Assembly (NCBI RefSeq): GCF_003315415.1
Contig: NZ_QNSB01000001.1
Span: forward strand, 124,001 to 188,000
Origin: Brevibacterium sanguinis
Lineage (GTDB): Bacteria > Actinomycetota > Actinomycetes > Actinomycetales > Brevibacteriaceae
DNA: 64,000 nucleotides
Reading direction: 5' to 3'
This document shows positions 45,031 through 56,814 of the stretch, piece after piece. A program made the translations under genes and the position numbers. Each line of letters begins with the position of its first letter. Position 1 is the first letter of the stretch. Under the pieces are notes generated by a model. The model had not been told where the DNA came from. It saw only the letters and a list, made by a program, of their open reading frames with translations, and did no database searches.

Positions 45031-46857
45031 TCAGGACTCCAGGGCCTCGGTGAGCTCGAGCCACCGCTCCTCGAGTTCGGCGACTTCGTCCTCGAGCGCC
45101 CGCACCGAGGCGGTCAGCTGCGCGAGACCCGCGAAGTCGGACTGATCGTGCTCAGCCATCTGCCCGTGGAGCGCCTCGATCTGGGCGCTCAGCTTCTCCA
45201 TCCGACGCTCGGCCGCGGAGACCTCCTTCTTCGCCGCCCGCAGCTCCGCGCCCGACAGTGCGCTCTCCGGCGCGCCGCCTGAGCCCGAGTCCGCACCGGA
45301 GCCCGACCCCGCACCGGCACCGGAGCCCGCACCGGAGGCCGCCGCATTGCCCGCCCCCGCCTCGCGCAGCCGCAGGTACTCGTCGACTCCTCCGGGCACG
45401 TGCCGCAACCGGCCGTCGAGGATCGCATACTGCTGGTCGGTGACCCTCTCGAGCAGGTACCGGTCGTGGGAGACGACGAGCAGGGTGCCCGGCCACGAGT
45501 CGAGAAGGTCCTCCATCGCGGCGAGCATGTCGGAGTCGACGTCGTTCGTCGGCTCGTCGAGGATGATGACATTCGGCTCGGACATGAGCAGGAGGAGCAG
45601 CTGCAGGCGGCGCTTCTGGCCACCGGAGAGGTCGTCGACGCGGGCGGACAGGTGCTCACGAGCGAATCCCAGGCGCTCGAGCAGCTGGGCCGGGGTGAGA
45701 TCCCTGCCCTCGATCGTGAACGACGTCTTCGCCTCGGCGAGCACTTCGCGCACCCGCCGTCCGCCGATCTCGGCGAGTTCCCGGAACTGCTGGTCGAGGA
45801 CCCCGATCTGCACTGTCTTGCCGCGCTTGACCCGCCCCGCGGTCGGCTCCAGCTCACCGGCGACCAGGTTGAGCAGGGTCGACTTCCCCGCTCCGTTGGG
45901 ACCGAGGATCCCAGTGCGCTCGCCCGGCCCGATCCGCCACGTGACGTCCTCGAGGATCCGCCGACCGCCGAGGCTGACGGACACGTCGAGGAGGTCGACG
46001 ACGTCCTTGCCCAGCCGCGCCGTGGCCATCTTCTTCAGCTCGATCGGATTGCGCACCTCGGGGACGTCGGCGATGAGCTGATTCGCCGCCTCGATGCGGA
46101 ACTTCGGCTTGCTCGTCCGGGCCGGTGCGCCGCGGCGCAGCCACGCGAGCTCCTTGCGCATGAGGTTCTGCCGCTTCGACTCCGTCGCCGCCGCGATCCG
46201 GTCGCGTTCGACGCGCTGGAGGACATAGGCGGCGTACCCGCCCTCGAAGGGCTCGACGATCCGGTCGTGGACCTCCCACGTCTTCGTGCACACCTCGTCG
46301 AGGAACCACCGGTCATGGGTGACCAGCAGGAGGGCGCCGGAGTTCCGCGGCCACCGGTTCTTCATGTGGCGGGCCAGCCAGGCGATGCCGTCGACGTCGA
46401 GGTGGTTCGTCGGCTCGTCGAGGACGATGAGGTCCCAGTCGCCGACGAGGAGGGCCGCGAGCGCCACCCGGCGGCGCTGACCGCCCGAGAGGCTGCCGAT
46501 CGTCGCCTGCCAGTCGAGGTCGGAGATGAGGCCCGAGATGATGTCACGGGTCTTCGCGTCCGAGGCCCATTCGTGCTCGGCCATGTCCCCGACGACGGCG
46601 GCGCCGACCGTCGACTCGGGGTCGAGGTCGTCGCTCTGGGTGAGCATGCCCAGGCGCATCCCGCCGCGATAGGTCACCCGCCCCGAATCCGGTTCGATGA
46701 CCCCGGCCAGCATGCCGAGCAGGCTCGACTTCCCGTCGCCGTTGCGGCCGACGATGCCGATCATGTCCCCGGTGTCGACGCCGAGGGTGACGGAGTCGAA
46801 GACGACGCGGGTGGGATACTCGAGGTGCAGGGCTTCGGCCCCCAGAAGATGTGCCAT
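45031..46857 (-). CDS. ABC-F family ATPase
   Basis: 608 residues, soluble, with two ATPase domains and no membrane part. The first has GRNGDGKSS and LSGGQRRRVALAALL with Walker B LIVLDEPTNHLD; the second has GPNGAGKSTLLN and LSGGQKRRLQLL with VIILDEPTNDVD. A linker with basic and acidic residues (around RQNLMRKELAWLRRG) joins them, as in ribosome-associated ABC-F proteins. A Gly/Ser/Ala spacer precedes the C-terminal coiled coil. ATG 46857 is used; TATCCT about 10 nt upstream may be its -10. Function, translation factor or antibiotic resistance, is unresolved. Confidence 0.88.
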   Translation of the reverse strand: MAHLLGAEALHLEYPTRVVFDSVTLGVDTGDMIGIVGRNGDGKSSLLGMLAGVIEPDSGRVTYRGGMRLGMLTQSDDLDPESTVGAAVVGDMAEHEWASDAKTRDIISGLISDLDWQATIGSLSGGQRRRVALAALLVGDWDLIVLDEPTNHLDVDGIAWLARHMKNRWPRNSGALLLVTHDRWFLDEVCTKTWEVHDRIVEPFEGGYAAYVLQRVERDRIAAATESKRQNLMRKELAWLRRGAPARTSKPKFRIEAANQLIADVPEVRNPIELKKMATARLGKDVVDLLDVSVSLGGRRILEDVTWRIGPGERTGILGPNGAGKSTLLNLVAGELEPTAGRVKRGKTVQIGVLDQQFRELAEIGGRRVREVLAEAKTSFTIEGRDLTPAQLLERLGFAREHLSARVDDLSGGQKRRLQLLLLLMSEPNVIILDEPTNDVDSDMLAAMEDLLDSWPGTLLVVSHDRYLLERVTDQQYAILDGRLRHVPGGVDEYLRLREAGAGNAAASGAGSGAGAGSGSGADSGSGGAPESALSGAELRAAKKEVSAAERRMEKLSAQIEALHGQMAEHDQSDFAGLAQLTASVRALEDEVAELEERWLELTEALES

Positions 46858-47152
46858 AACCTCATCAAGGATAGAGCACGCCACATCCGCGATCTCCGCC
46901 TCGGACCTGGCCGGCCGCCGCCCGCCCGGGCCGTCGGCTCCGGCCCCTTGCGCCGAGCCCGAGGGGTTTTGTTGCGGTTTCATATCGGTGTCCCGAGAGC
47001 GGCTGCCGGTACCCCCGCCCGTCGCTCGACCGTGCACTACACTGACCGGTAACTCACCGAAGAATGAGCGTTCATTCAGCGGTTTCGGATTTTTGAGTGG
47101 GGGAGTCCGAGGGGCTCGTCCGACATCATGACGTAGTGAGAGAAGAGTCAAC
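46858..47152. promoter_or_regulatory. regulatory region upstream of the nucleoside operon
   Basis: At 47062-47077, GAATGA-GCGT-TCATTC is a perfect inverted repeat (6 + 6 with a 4-bp spacer), flanked by CCGAA and TTCGG. TTGAGT (47094) could be a -35 but no convincing -10 follows. The repeat looks like a TetR-type operator. Nothing else was found in these 295 bp. Confidence 0.5.
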
Positions 47153-48226
47153 GTGAAAAAGCTCGCATCCGCGGTCTCCATCATGGCCGCATCCGCCCTC
47201 GTCCTCTCCGCCTGCGGATCGGGTGAAGGCGACAGCTCCGCCGGCGGCGAGGACTTCCTCGCCTGCATGGTCTCCGACCAGGGCGGTTGGGACGACCAGT
47301 CATTCAACCAGTCCGGACGCGCGGGTCTGCAGGCGGCGGTGGAGAACTTCGGCATCCAGGAGAAGCTCGCCGAATCCCAGGGAGACGCCGACTACACGCC
47401 CAACGTCGACAACATGGTCCAGCAGGGCTGCAACCTCACCTTCGGCGTCGGCTTCCTCCTCGAGGACGCGATCCAGGAGGCCGCCGAGGCGAACCCCGAC
47501 CTCAGCTTCGCCCTCATCGACTCGACGTTCTCCGACGCCGACGGCAAGCCCGTCACCCTCGAGAACGCCAAGCCCCTCGTCTTCAACACCGCCGAGGCCG
47601 CCTACCTCGCCGGGTACGTCGCCGCGGCGATGTCGGAGTCCGGGAAGGTCGGCACCTTCGGCGGCATCCAGATCCCGTCGGTGACCGTGTTCATGGACGG
47701 ATTCGCCGACGGCGTGAAGAAGTTCAACGAGGACAACGGCAAGAACGTCGAACTCCTCGGGTGGGACAAGGAGAAGCAGGACGGGTCGTTCTCCGGCGAT
47801 TTCGAGAACCAGGGGCAGGGGCAGGAGCTGACCAAGCAGCTCATCTCGCAGGGTGCGGACGTCGTCATGCCCGTCGCCGGTCCCGTGGGACTGGGTGCGG
47901 CGGCCGCCGCGAAGGAATCGGGCAAGACGAAGATCGTCTGGGTCGACACCGACGGCTACGAGTCGACCGAGTACGGTGACATCATCCTCACCTCGGTGGT
48001 CAAGCAGATCGCCAACGCCGTCGAGGACACAGTGGGCGAAGCGGTCGAGGACAAGTTCTCCGCCGAGCCCTACGTCGGAACCCTCGAGAACGAGGGCGTC
48101 GGCCTGGCCCCGTTCCACGACTTCGAGGACGACGTCCCCGAGGACGTGAAGAAGAAGGTCGACGAGCTCAAGCAGCAGATCATCGACGGGACTCTGACCG
48201 TGGAGTCCGAGAACTCGCCGAAGTAG
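47153..48226 (+). CDS. BMP-family nucleoside-binding lipoprotein
   Basis: 357 residues. Lipobox LSAC with Cys21. The binding fold has GGWDDQSFNQSG, IQEKLAESQ and GGIQIPSVTVFMDGFADG, which are characteristic of the BMP/PnrA nucleoside receptors. It feeds the ATPase and two permeases downstream. GTG 47153 has AGAAGAG upstream. The 76-nt gap to the ATPase holds a strong hairpin. Confidence 0.94.
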   Translation: MKKLASAVSIMAASALVLSACGSGEGDSSAGGEDFLACMVSDQGGWDDQSFNQSGRAGLQAAVENFGIQEKLAESQGDADYTPNVDNMVQQGCNLTFGVGFLLEDAIQEAAEANPDLSFALIDSTFSDADGKPVTLENAKPLVFNTAEAAYLAGYVAAAMSESGKVGTFGGIQIPSVTVFMDGFADGVKKFNEDNGKNVELLGWDKEKQDGSFSGDFENQGQGQELTKQLISQGADVVMPVAGPVGLGAAAAAKESGKTKIVWVDTDGYESTEYGDIILTSVVKQIANAVEDTVGEAVEDKFSAEPYVGTLENEGVGLAPFHDFEDDVPEDVKKKVDELKQQIIDGTLTVESENSPK

Positions 48227-48238
48227 GCGAGGAGATCC

Positions 48239-48275
48239 GAGCTGCAGGGTCGAAGCCCCTTCGACCCTGCAGCTC
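48239..48275 (+). terminator. perfect hairpin between the binding-protein and ATPase genes
   Basis: A 17-bp perfect stem (48239-48255 with 48259-48275) with a 3-nt loop. There is no T-tract. In an operon such a stem commonly protects or partly terminates the upstream message so that the binding protein is made in excess. Confidence 0.8.
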
Positions 48276-48302
48276 TCAATTGTGTGAGGAGCACGTCGAG
48301 CT

Positions 48303-49879
<1,577 letters not shown>

Positions 49880-49883
<4 letters not shown>

Positions 49884-51112
49884 CGACCGACATCTCCCCG
49901 GCCGCACCATCGCCGGCACCCCCACCGACCGCCGAGGCGCAGCCCGGCCGCGAGCAGAGCCTGCTCCAGCAGATCCTGTCCGGCTCGTGGCTCGTCTCCG
50001 TCCTCGCGATCGTGCTCGCGCTCCTCCTCGGCGGGATCCTCATCGCCGTCTCCGACGCCGAGGTCATCGCCGCGGCACAGACGATCGGCAGCGCTCCCGG
50101 CGCCTTCCTCTCCACCCTCTTCTCGACGATCGGGGACGCCTACTCGGCGCTGTTCCGCGGCGCCGTCTTCGACTGGAACGCCCGGACCACCGAACGCGCA
50201 ATCCGGCCCCTGACGGAATCCCTGGTCAGCGGCACCCCGCTCATCCTCACCGGGCTCGGCATCGCGCTGGCCTTCCGCTCGGGCCTGTTCAACATCGGCG
50301 GTCAGGGCCAGGTCATCATCGGCGCGACGATCGCCGGCTTCCTCGGCTACGCTCTGCACCTGCCCGCCGGCGTCCACATGCTCGTGGCCGCCCTCGGGGG
50401 GCTCATCGGCGGGGCGATCTGGGCGGGGATCGCCGGACTGCTCAAGGCACGCACCGGCGCCAACGAGGTGATCGTGACGATCATGCTCAATTCGATCGCC
50501 GGCTACCTGCTCGGCTACCTGCTCAAGCAGAGCTGGTTCACCCACACGAGCTCGGCGAACCCGCAGTCGCGGACGATCGACGCCTCGGCGGAGATGTTCC
50601 TCCTCCTGCCCCCGCCGTTCCGCCTCCACATCGGCTTCCTCATCGCCATCCTCGCGACGGTCTTCGTGTGGTGGCTGCTCGAGCGGTCGACCATCGGCTT
50701 TGAGTTCAAGGCCGTGGGTGCGAACCCGCATGCGGCGAGGACCGCCGGCATCTCCGTGTCGAAGGTGACGATCCTCGTCATGGTCATCGCGGGAGCGCTG
50801 GCCGGACTCGGGGGCGCGGCCCAGGTGCTCGGCACGGAGGGCAAGCTCACGGGCGGCATCAGCGGCTCGATCGGCTTCGACGCGATCACCGTGGCCCTGC
50901 TCGGCCGGTCGAAGCCGCTGGGCACCTTCCTCGCCGGAGTGCTCTTCGGGGCCTTCAAGGCCGGCGGCTACCTCATGCAGTCGCAGACGGGCACGCCCAT
51001 CGACATCGTCCTCGTCGTCCAGTCCGTCATCGTCCTGCTCATCGCGGCACCGCCGCTGGTGAGGTCGATCTTCCGGCTGCCCACGCCGGTGCTCAAGCGG
51101 AAGGAGGCCTAG
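49880..51112 (+). CDS. nucleoside ABC transporter, permease 1
   Basis: 410 residues, about ten hydrophobic spans after a Pro/Ala-rich N-terminal stretch. AFRSGLFNIGGQGQVIIGA is the YufP/RbsC-like signature, and GANPHAARTAGISVSK follows. Works with permease 2 and the ATPase. Confidence 0.93.
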
Positions 51113-51113
51113 G

Positions 51114-52394
51114 ATGAGCGCGCACGCCCTCGCCGAGCCGGCCGGCCAGGCCACGGCTCTTCGCCCGATCTCCTGGAAGTTCCCGATCGTCTACTCGCTC
51201 CTCGCGGTCGTCTCCCTCGTGTTCTTCGGCCTCATCGGCCGGGATGGCCAGACGACGTTCCGGATCGCCACCGAGGGCGACTTCTTCGCGATCCCCGACG
51301 TCGTCGTGTCCTCGACGGCGGCGGGACTCGTCCTCTCGATCATCCTCGTCGCCATGGCCGCGGTCTCCATCTGGTTCGCGCTGCGGCGGGTCAGGCTCGA
51401 CTCGTGGTTCCCGATGCTCTTCGGCGTCGTCTTCGTCCTCTCGTTCCTCGCCTGGGCCGGCGGCGGCAGCGGCGGCGTCATCCCGATGACGACTCTGCTC
51501 GCCGGCGCCCTGGCCCTGTCCGTGCCGCTGATCTTCGGCGCGATGTGCGGTCTCGTCGGGGAGCGCTCGGGCATCATCAACATCGCGATCGAGGGGCAGC
51601 TGCTCGCCGGGGCGTTCCTCGCCGCCGTCGTCGCCTCGGTGGTGAGGAACCCCTATGCGGGACTGCTCGCGGCTCCCATCGCCGGGGCGCTCGTCGCGGT
51701 GGTGCTCACCTTCTTCGCCGTCAAGTACTGGGTCAACCAGATCATCATCGGCGTCGTGCTCAACGTTCTCGTCGTCGGGCTGACGAACTTCCTCTACTCG
51801 ACGGTGCTCACCGAGAACGCGGAGCTGTGGAACGCCCGGCAGCGGCTGCCGAACCTGCCCATCCCGCTGCTGTCGGACATCCCGATCCTCGGCCGGGTGC
51901 TCTTCGACCAGAACATCCTCGTCTACATCATGTACGTCGTGGTCATCGCCCTCCAGATCTTCGTGTTCCGCTCGAAGTGGGGGCTGCGGATGCGCGCGGT
52001 GGGGGAGCACCCGAAGGCCGCCGACACCGTCGGCATCAAGGTCAACCTCACCCGCGTGCGCAACACGATCATGGCCGGAGCCATCGCCGGCCTCGGCGGG
52101 GCGTTCTTCACGGTCGGCTCCGGGCTGGCGTTCGGCAAGGAGATGTCGGCCGGGCAGGGATACATCGCCCTGGCGGCGATGATCCTCGGCAAATGGAACC
52201 CCAAGGGCGCTCTGCTCGCCGCGCTGCTCTTCGGCTTCTCGAAGAGCCTCGGCAACACCCTGCAGTCGATCGGCACCCCGGTCGCCAACGAGCTGCTGCT
52301 CATGCTGCCCTACATCGTCACGGTCCTCGCGGTCGCCGGTTTCGTCGGGCGAGTTCGCCCACCGGCCGCGGAAGGCGTACCGTACGTGAAATAG
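51114..52394 (+). CDS. nucleoside ABC transporter, permease 2
   Basis: 426 residues, many hydrophobic helices. CGLVGERSGIINIAIEGQLLAG and GEHPKAADTVGIKVN match the YufQ-type permeases. One nt separates it from permease 1. The N-terminal ~100 residues hold extra membrane helices. Confidence 0.93.
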   Translation: MSAHALAEPAGQATALRPISWKFPIVYSLLAVVSLVFFGLIGRDGQTTFRIATEGDFFAIPDVVVSSTAAGLVLSIILVAMAAVSIWFALRRVRLDSWFPMLFGVVFVLSFLAWAGGGSGGVIPMTTLLAGALALSVPLIFGAMCGLVGERSGIINIAIEGQLLAGAFLAAVVASVVRNPYAGLLAAPIAGALVAVVLTFFAVKYWVNQIIIGVVLNVLVVGLTNFLYSTVLTENAELWNARQRLPNLPIPLLSDIPILGRVLFDQNILVYIMYVVVIALQIFVFRSKWGLRMRAVGEHPKAADTVGIKVNLTRVRNTIMAGAIAGLGGAFFTVGSGLAFGKEMSAGQGYIALAAMILGKWNPKGALLAALLFGFSKSLGNTLQSIGTPVANELLLMLPYIVTVLAVAGFVGRVRPPAAEGVPYVK

Positions 52395-52420
52395 TCGAAC
52401 GTCGATGAAGAGGATTGACC

Positions 52421-53002
52421 ATGAGTTCTGCACGTGATGAGCCCGATCCCGGCTGGTGCGACGAACCGGCGCGAGTGAGTCCCGAGGACCTGTGCGAGGA
52501 TGTCTGGGCGCTGCTGCGGGAACAGGCCGTCGCGGCCCTCGACCACGCTTACGTCCCGTACTCCTCGTACCCCGTGGGGGCGGCCGCTCTCGTCGACGAC
52601 GGACGGATCGTGCGCGGCTGCAACATCGAGAACGCCTCCTACGGGGTGACCCTGTGCGCGGAATGCACTCTCGTCTCCGAGCTGATGATGACCGGGGGCG
52701 GTCGCCTCGTCGCCTTCGACTGCATCGACGGCAACGGCCGCACGCTCTCACCGTGCGGGCGCTGCCGGCAGCTGCTCGTCGAGCATGCCGCACCCGACCT
52801 GGTCCTCAACATGCCGTCGGGACGGGTGCCCATGACCGACGTCCTGCCCGAAGCCTTCGGACCCGAGCAGCTGCGCGACCACGCGGAGTCCCGGGCCACC
52901 GCTCGGACGGCCACTGACAACCCCGCCGCCGAGGCGGCTGACAACCCCGCCGCCGACGCGACCGCGACCACCGCCGCCGAGGCGACCCCCGGGAGGGACT
53001 GA
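52421..53002 (+). CDS. cdd: cytidine deaminase
   Basis: 193 residues; the catalytic part is about 130. YVPYSSYPVGAAALVDDG, NIENASYGVTLCAEC (Cys79, Glu81) and SPCGRCRQ (Cys112, Cys115) give the zinc site. Converts cytidine and deoxycytidine to uridine forms after uptake. The last ~45 residues repeat DNPAAxA-type motifs and are probably disordered. ATG 52421 has AGAGGA upstream. Confidence 0.95.
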   Translation: MSSARDEPDPGWCDEPARVSPEDLCEDVWALLREQAVAALDHAYVPYSSYPVGAAALVDDGRIVRGCNIENASYGVTLCAECTLVSELMMTGGGRLVAFDCIDGNGRTLSPCGRCRQLLVEHAAPDLVLNMPSGRVPMTDVLPEAFGPEQLRDHAESRATARTATDNPAAEAADNPAADATATTAAEATPGRD

Positions 53003-53005
53003 GAA

Positions 53006-54304
53006 GTGAGCGTGGAGGCCTTCGACGCCGTCGACGTCATCGCGGCCAAACGCGACGGGCAGCGCCTGAGCGCCGCGCAGATCGCGTGGGTCATCGACGC
53101 CTACACCCGCGGCGTCGTCGCCGACGAGCAGATGGCGGCGCTGGCGATGGCGATCTTCCTCAACGACATGGAACCGGCGGAGATCGCGGACTGGACGCAG
53201 GCGATGATCGCCTCGGGGGAGCGGATGGACTTCTCCTCGCTCTCGCGCCCCACCTCCGACAAGCACTCGACCGGAGGAGTCGGCGACAAGATCACCCTGC
53301 CGCTGGCCCCCGTGGTCGCGGTCTTCGACGTCGCCGTCCCCCAGCTGTCGGGTCGAGGGCTCGGCCATACGGGCGGGACCCTGGACAAGCTCGAATCGAT
53401 CCCGGGCTGGCGCGCGGACCTGGACAATGCCGGGATCCTCGCCCAGCTCGAGGACGTGGGCGCCGTCGTCTGCGCCGCCGGGTCCGGACTGGCCCCGGCG
53501 GACAGGAAGCTCTACGCCCTGCGGGACACGACCGCGACGGTCGACTGCATCCCGCTCATCGCCTCGTCGATCATGTCGAAGAAGATCGCCGAGGGCACGG
53601 GCGGCCTCGTCCTCGACGTCAAGGTCGGGTCCGGGGCGTTCATGAAGGACATCGAGGCGGCCAGGAGACTGGCCCGGACCATGGTCGATCTGGGGGCCCG
53701 AGCGGGAGTGCGGACATCGGCGCTGCTCACGGACATGTCGACCCCCTTGGGCCTGACCGTGGGCAACGCCCTCGAAGTCCGCGAATCCCTCGAGGTCCTC
53801 GCCGGCGGCGGACCCGCCGACGTCGTCGAGCTCACGGTGGCTCTCGCCGAGGAGATGCTGCGGCTGGCCGGCCGCGGCGGCGTCGACGTCCGCGCGGCCC
53901 TGGCCGACGGGCGGGCGATGGACGTGTGGCGGAGGATGATCCGCGCCCAGGGAGGCGACCCCGATGCGCCCCTGCCGCGGGCCGAGCACACCGAGGTCGT
54001 CCCCGCGCCCGAGACCGGCGTCCTCTCCCGGCTCGACGCCCGGGCGATCGGTGTCGCCTCCTGGCGGCTGGGCGCCGGGCGGGCGCGGAAGGAGGACCCC
54101 GTGCAGGCCGTCGCCGGCATCGAGCTCCACGCCAAACCGGGAGACGCCGTCACCGCCGGTCAGCCCCTGCTCACCCTGCACACCGGAACCCCCGAACGGT
54201 TCGCCAGGGCCCTCGAGGCCCTCGACGGCGCCGTCACCGTCGAGCCGGCGGACTCGACCGCCGCCGCAGCGGCCCGCTCGGTCGTGCTCGAGACGATCGC
54301 CTGA
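53006..54304 (+). CDS. deoA: thymidine/pyrimidine-nucleoside phosphorylase
   Basis: 432 residues. The phosphate-binding SDKHSTGGVGDK, GHTGGTLDKLESIPG and KKIAEGTGGLVLDVKVGSGAFMK are diagnostic. Releases the base and (deoxy)ribose-1-phosphate. GTG 53006 is 3 nt from the cdd stop. Flanked by genes for the same pathway. Confidence 0.96.
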   Translation: MSVEAFDAVDVIAAKRDGQRLSAAQIAWVIDAYTRGVVADEQMAALAMAIFLNDMEPAEIADWTQAMIASGERMDFSSLSRPTSDKHSTGGVGDKITLPLAPVVAVFDVAVPQLSGRGLGHTGGTLDKLESIPGWRADLDNAGILAQLEDVGAVVCAAGSGLAPADRKLYALRDTTATVDCIPLIASSIMSKKIAEGTGGLVLDVKVGSGAFMKDIEAARRLARTMVDLGARAGVRTSALLTDMSTPLGLTVGNALEVRESLEVLAGGGPADVVELTVALAEEMLRLAGRGGVDVRAALADGRAMDVWRRMIRAQGGDPDAPLPRAEHTEVVPAPETGVLSRLDARAIGVASWRLGAGRARKEDPVQAVAGIELHAKPGDAVTAGQPLLTLHTGTPERFARALEALDGAVTVEPADSTAAAAARSVVLETIA

Positions 54305-54352
54305 GGCAGGCACAGCCCCGCACTTCGTTCACCACACCCAAGGAGAAACCCG

Positions 54353-55006
54353 ATGACCAGCCGTTCCGACGTCGCCGCGATGATCGACCACACCCTGCTC
54401 AAGCCCGAAGCCACCCGTGCGGACGTCGATGCCCTCGTCGTCGAGGCGAAGGAGCTCGGGGTGCTCGCCGTCTGCGTGTCCCCGTCGATGCTGCCGATCA
54501 CCGATCCGGGCGAGCTCGTCGTCGCCACCGTCGTCGGCTTTCCCAGCGGTCAGGTCAAGCCGGAGATCAAGGCCGCCGAGGCGAAGCGCGCCGTCGCCGA
54601 CGGCGCCGCCGAGGTGGACATGGTCATCAACATCGGCCAGGCGCTCTCCGGTGACTACGAGGCGGTCGAAGCCGACATCCGGGGAGTCGTCGAGGCCAGC
54701 GGGGACGCACTCGTCAAGGTCATCATCGAATCCGCGGCCCTGACCGACGAGAGGATCGTCGAGGTGTGCCGTCGCGCCGAGGCGGCCGGGGCCGGCTTCG
54801 TCAAGACCTCGACCGGCTTCCACCCCTCCGGCGGGGCCAGTGCCCACGCGGTCTCGCTCATGCGTGAGACGGTGGGCGACCGCCTCGGAGTCAAGGCCTC
54901 CGGGGGCATCCGCACCGCAGCGGCCGCCGAGGAGATGATCACCGCCGGCGCCTCGCGGCTGGGACTGTCCGGGTCGGCCGCGATCCTCGCGGAACTCACC
55001 GTCTGA
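54353..55006 (+). CDS. deoC: deoxyribose-phosphate aldolase
   Basis: 217 residues. Class I aldolase: Schiff-base Lys151 in FVKTSTGF, Lys181 in GVKASGG and Asp89 in EVDMVINIG. Cleaves deoxyribose-5-phosphate to acetaldehyde and glyceraldehyde-3-phosphate. AAGGAGAA precedes ATG 54353. It converges on the phosphosugar mutase with 22 bp between stops. Confidence 0.97.
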   Translation: MTSRSDVAAMIDHTLLKPEATRADVDALVVEAKELGVLAVCVSPSMLPITDPGELVVATVVGFPSGQVKPEIKAAEAKRAVADGAAEVDMVINIGQALSGDYEAVEADIRGVVEASGDALVKVIIESAALTDERIVEVCRRAEAAGAGFVKTSTGFHPSGGASAHAVSLMRETVGDRLGVKASGGIRTAAAAEEMITAGASRLGLSGSAAILAELTV

Positions 55007-55028
55007 ACTCCGCGGCGTCCCCACCGGC

Positions 55029-56762
55029 TCAGAGCCCGAAGAGGGCCCTGAGCTCGTCGCTGATCGCTGACAGGCGCTCCCGCGCGGTGTTCGCCTCGTC
55101 CGCGCCGACGACGACCTCGAGATAGCACTTGAGCTTCGGCTCCGTGCCCGAGGGGCGGACGATGACCCGCGAATCCTCGGCGGTGAGCAGGACCATGCCG
55201 TCGGTCGGGGGCAGGTGCTCGTGTCCGAGCGACAGATCGCGGACCTCGACGACCGGCGACCCGGCCAGGGAGGTGGGCGGATCGTCCCGCAGGCGCGTCA
55301 TCGCCGCCGCGATGAGAGAGACGTCATCGAGGCGGAAGCTCAGCGGTGCCGTCGCGAACCAGCCGTCGCGGCTGCGGATCCGCGTGAGCTCCGCGTCGAT
55401 CGTCGTGCCCTCGGACTTCAGCCGCGAGGCGAGGGCGGCGAACATGATCGCCGCCGAGATCCCGTCCTTGTCGCGCACGGCGCCGGGGTCCACGCAGTAC
55501 CCGAGCGCCTCCTCGTAGCCGAAGACCAGCCCGGGCACGCGGGAGATCCACTTGAAGCCGGTCAGCGTCGTGGTCGCGGCGAACCCGTGGCTGCGGGCGA
55601 CGGCGGCGAGTCCCCGCGAGGACACGATGGAGTTCGCGAAGACCAGGGAGCCGTCGGGCCCGCGGGAGGCGGAGAGCCGGTTCGCGATGTCCTCGCCGAG
55701 GAGGAGCCCCACCTCGTCGCCGGCCAGCTGGCGGTAGCCGGCCGGAGCCGAGGCGTCGGGGATCGCGGCGGAGAACCGGTCCGCGTCGGGGTCGTTGGCG
55801 ATGATGAGCTCTGCTCCGACCTCCCGGGCCAGCTCGCAGGCCTCGTCGAGCGCTCCCGCCTCCTCCGGGTTGGGGAACGCCACGGTCGGGAAGTCGGGGT
55901 CGGGCCGCCTCTGGGAGGCCACCGGGTGCACGGAGGCGAAGCCGGCTCGCTGCAGGGCCGCCTCGGTGACGTCGGCTCCGACGCCGTGCAGGGACGTGAC
56001 CACGATGCTCAGCTCGGCGGTCGCGCGCACGCCGAGGTCGTCGAGCCGACGCAGATAGGTCTCGACTATCGAGTCGTCGAGGAGCTCCCACCCGGACTCG
56101 GCGCGCGGCACCGAGGCGACGGATTCGACGGCGGCGATCTCCTCGGCGATGAGGGCATCGGCGGGGCTGACGATCTGCGCCCCGGCCCCGCACGCGGCCG
56201 CGGCGGGATCGGGCTCGATGGCGAGCAGCGGACGTTCGCCGAGGTAGACCTTGTAGCCGTTGTCCTGGGGAGGATTGTGGCTGGCGGTGACCATGACGCC
56301 GGCGTCGGCGTAGAGGTGGGTGAGGGCGAAGGCGAGCAGCGGGGTGGGCAGCCGCTCCGGCAGCTGGATGGCCGTGCCCCCGGCGGCGGTGACGACCGCG
56401 GCCGTGTCGCGGGCGAACTCGGCGGACTTGTGGCGGGCGTCGCAGCCGATGACGACGCGGAAGCCGGGGTCCGCGGTGCGGAGCAGGAACCGGGAGAGCC
56501 CGGCGGCGGCGCGGATGACGACCGCGCGGTTCATCCGGTTGGGGCCTGCCCCGATCCGCCCGCGCAGTCCCGCGGTGCCGAAGACGAGGGGGCCGGCGAA
56601 CCGGTCCTCGAGGTCGGCGATCGCCGCCCCATGTCCGGCCTCCGCCGCGGCCAGCGCCCCCTCGAGCTCCTCGACCGTGTCCGGGTCGGGATCGTCGGCG
56701 ATCCAGTCGCGCACGCTGCCGGCGTCGAAGCCGCCGCTGAAGCGATCTGCTGCTCGGGTCAT
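55029..56762 (-). CDS. phospho-sugar mutase (phosphomannomutase/PgcA-type)
   Basis: 577 residues. The catalytic loop TASHNP has Ser161, then DPDADRF for Mg and RPSGTEPKLKCYLE at the C-terminus. In this salvage cluster it may interconvert (deoxy)ribose-1- and 5-phosphate, linking DeoA/purine phosphorylase to DeoC; glucose or mannose phosphates are the other option. AAGGACGGAC precedes ATG 56762; 52 nt after the phosphorylase gene. Confidence 0.9.
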   Translation of the reverse strand: MTRAADRFSGGFDAGSVRDWIADDPDPDTVEELEGALAAAEAGHGAAIADLEDRFAGPLVFGTAGLRGRIGAGPNRMNRAVVIRAAAGLSRFLLRTADPGFRVVIGCDARHKSAEFARDTAAVVTAAGGTAIQLPERLPTPLLAFALTHLYADAGVMVTASHNPPQDNGYKVYLGERPLLAIEPDPAAAACGAGAQIVSPADALIAEEIAAVESVASVPRAESGWELLDDSIVETYLRRLDDLGVRATAELSIVVTSLHGVGADVTEAALQRAGFASVHPVASQRRPDPDFPTVAFPNPEEAGALDEACELAREVGAELIIANDPDADRFSAAIPDASAPAGYRQLAGDEVGLLLGEDIANRLSASRGPDGSLVFANSIVSSRGLAAVARSHGFAATTTLTGFKWISRVPGLVFGYEEALGYCVDPGAVRDKDGISAAIMFAALASRLKSEGTTIDAELTRIRSRDGWFATAPLSFRLDDVSLIAAAMTRLRDDPPTSLAGSPVVEVRDLSLGHEHLPPTDGMVLLTAEDSRVIVRPSGTEPKLKCYLEVVVGADEANTARERLSAISDELRALFGL

Positions 56763-56814
56763 GTCCGTCCTTGTCGGTCGTGGTGGTCGCTGCTGCGGGA
56801 GGGAGCCTGTGCTC

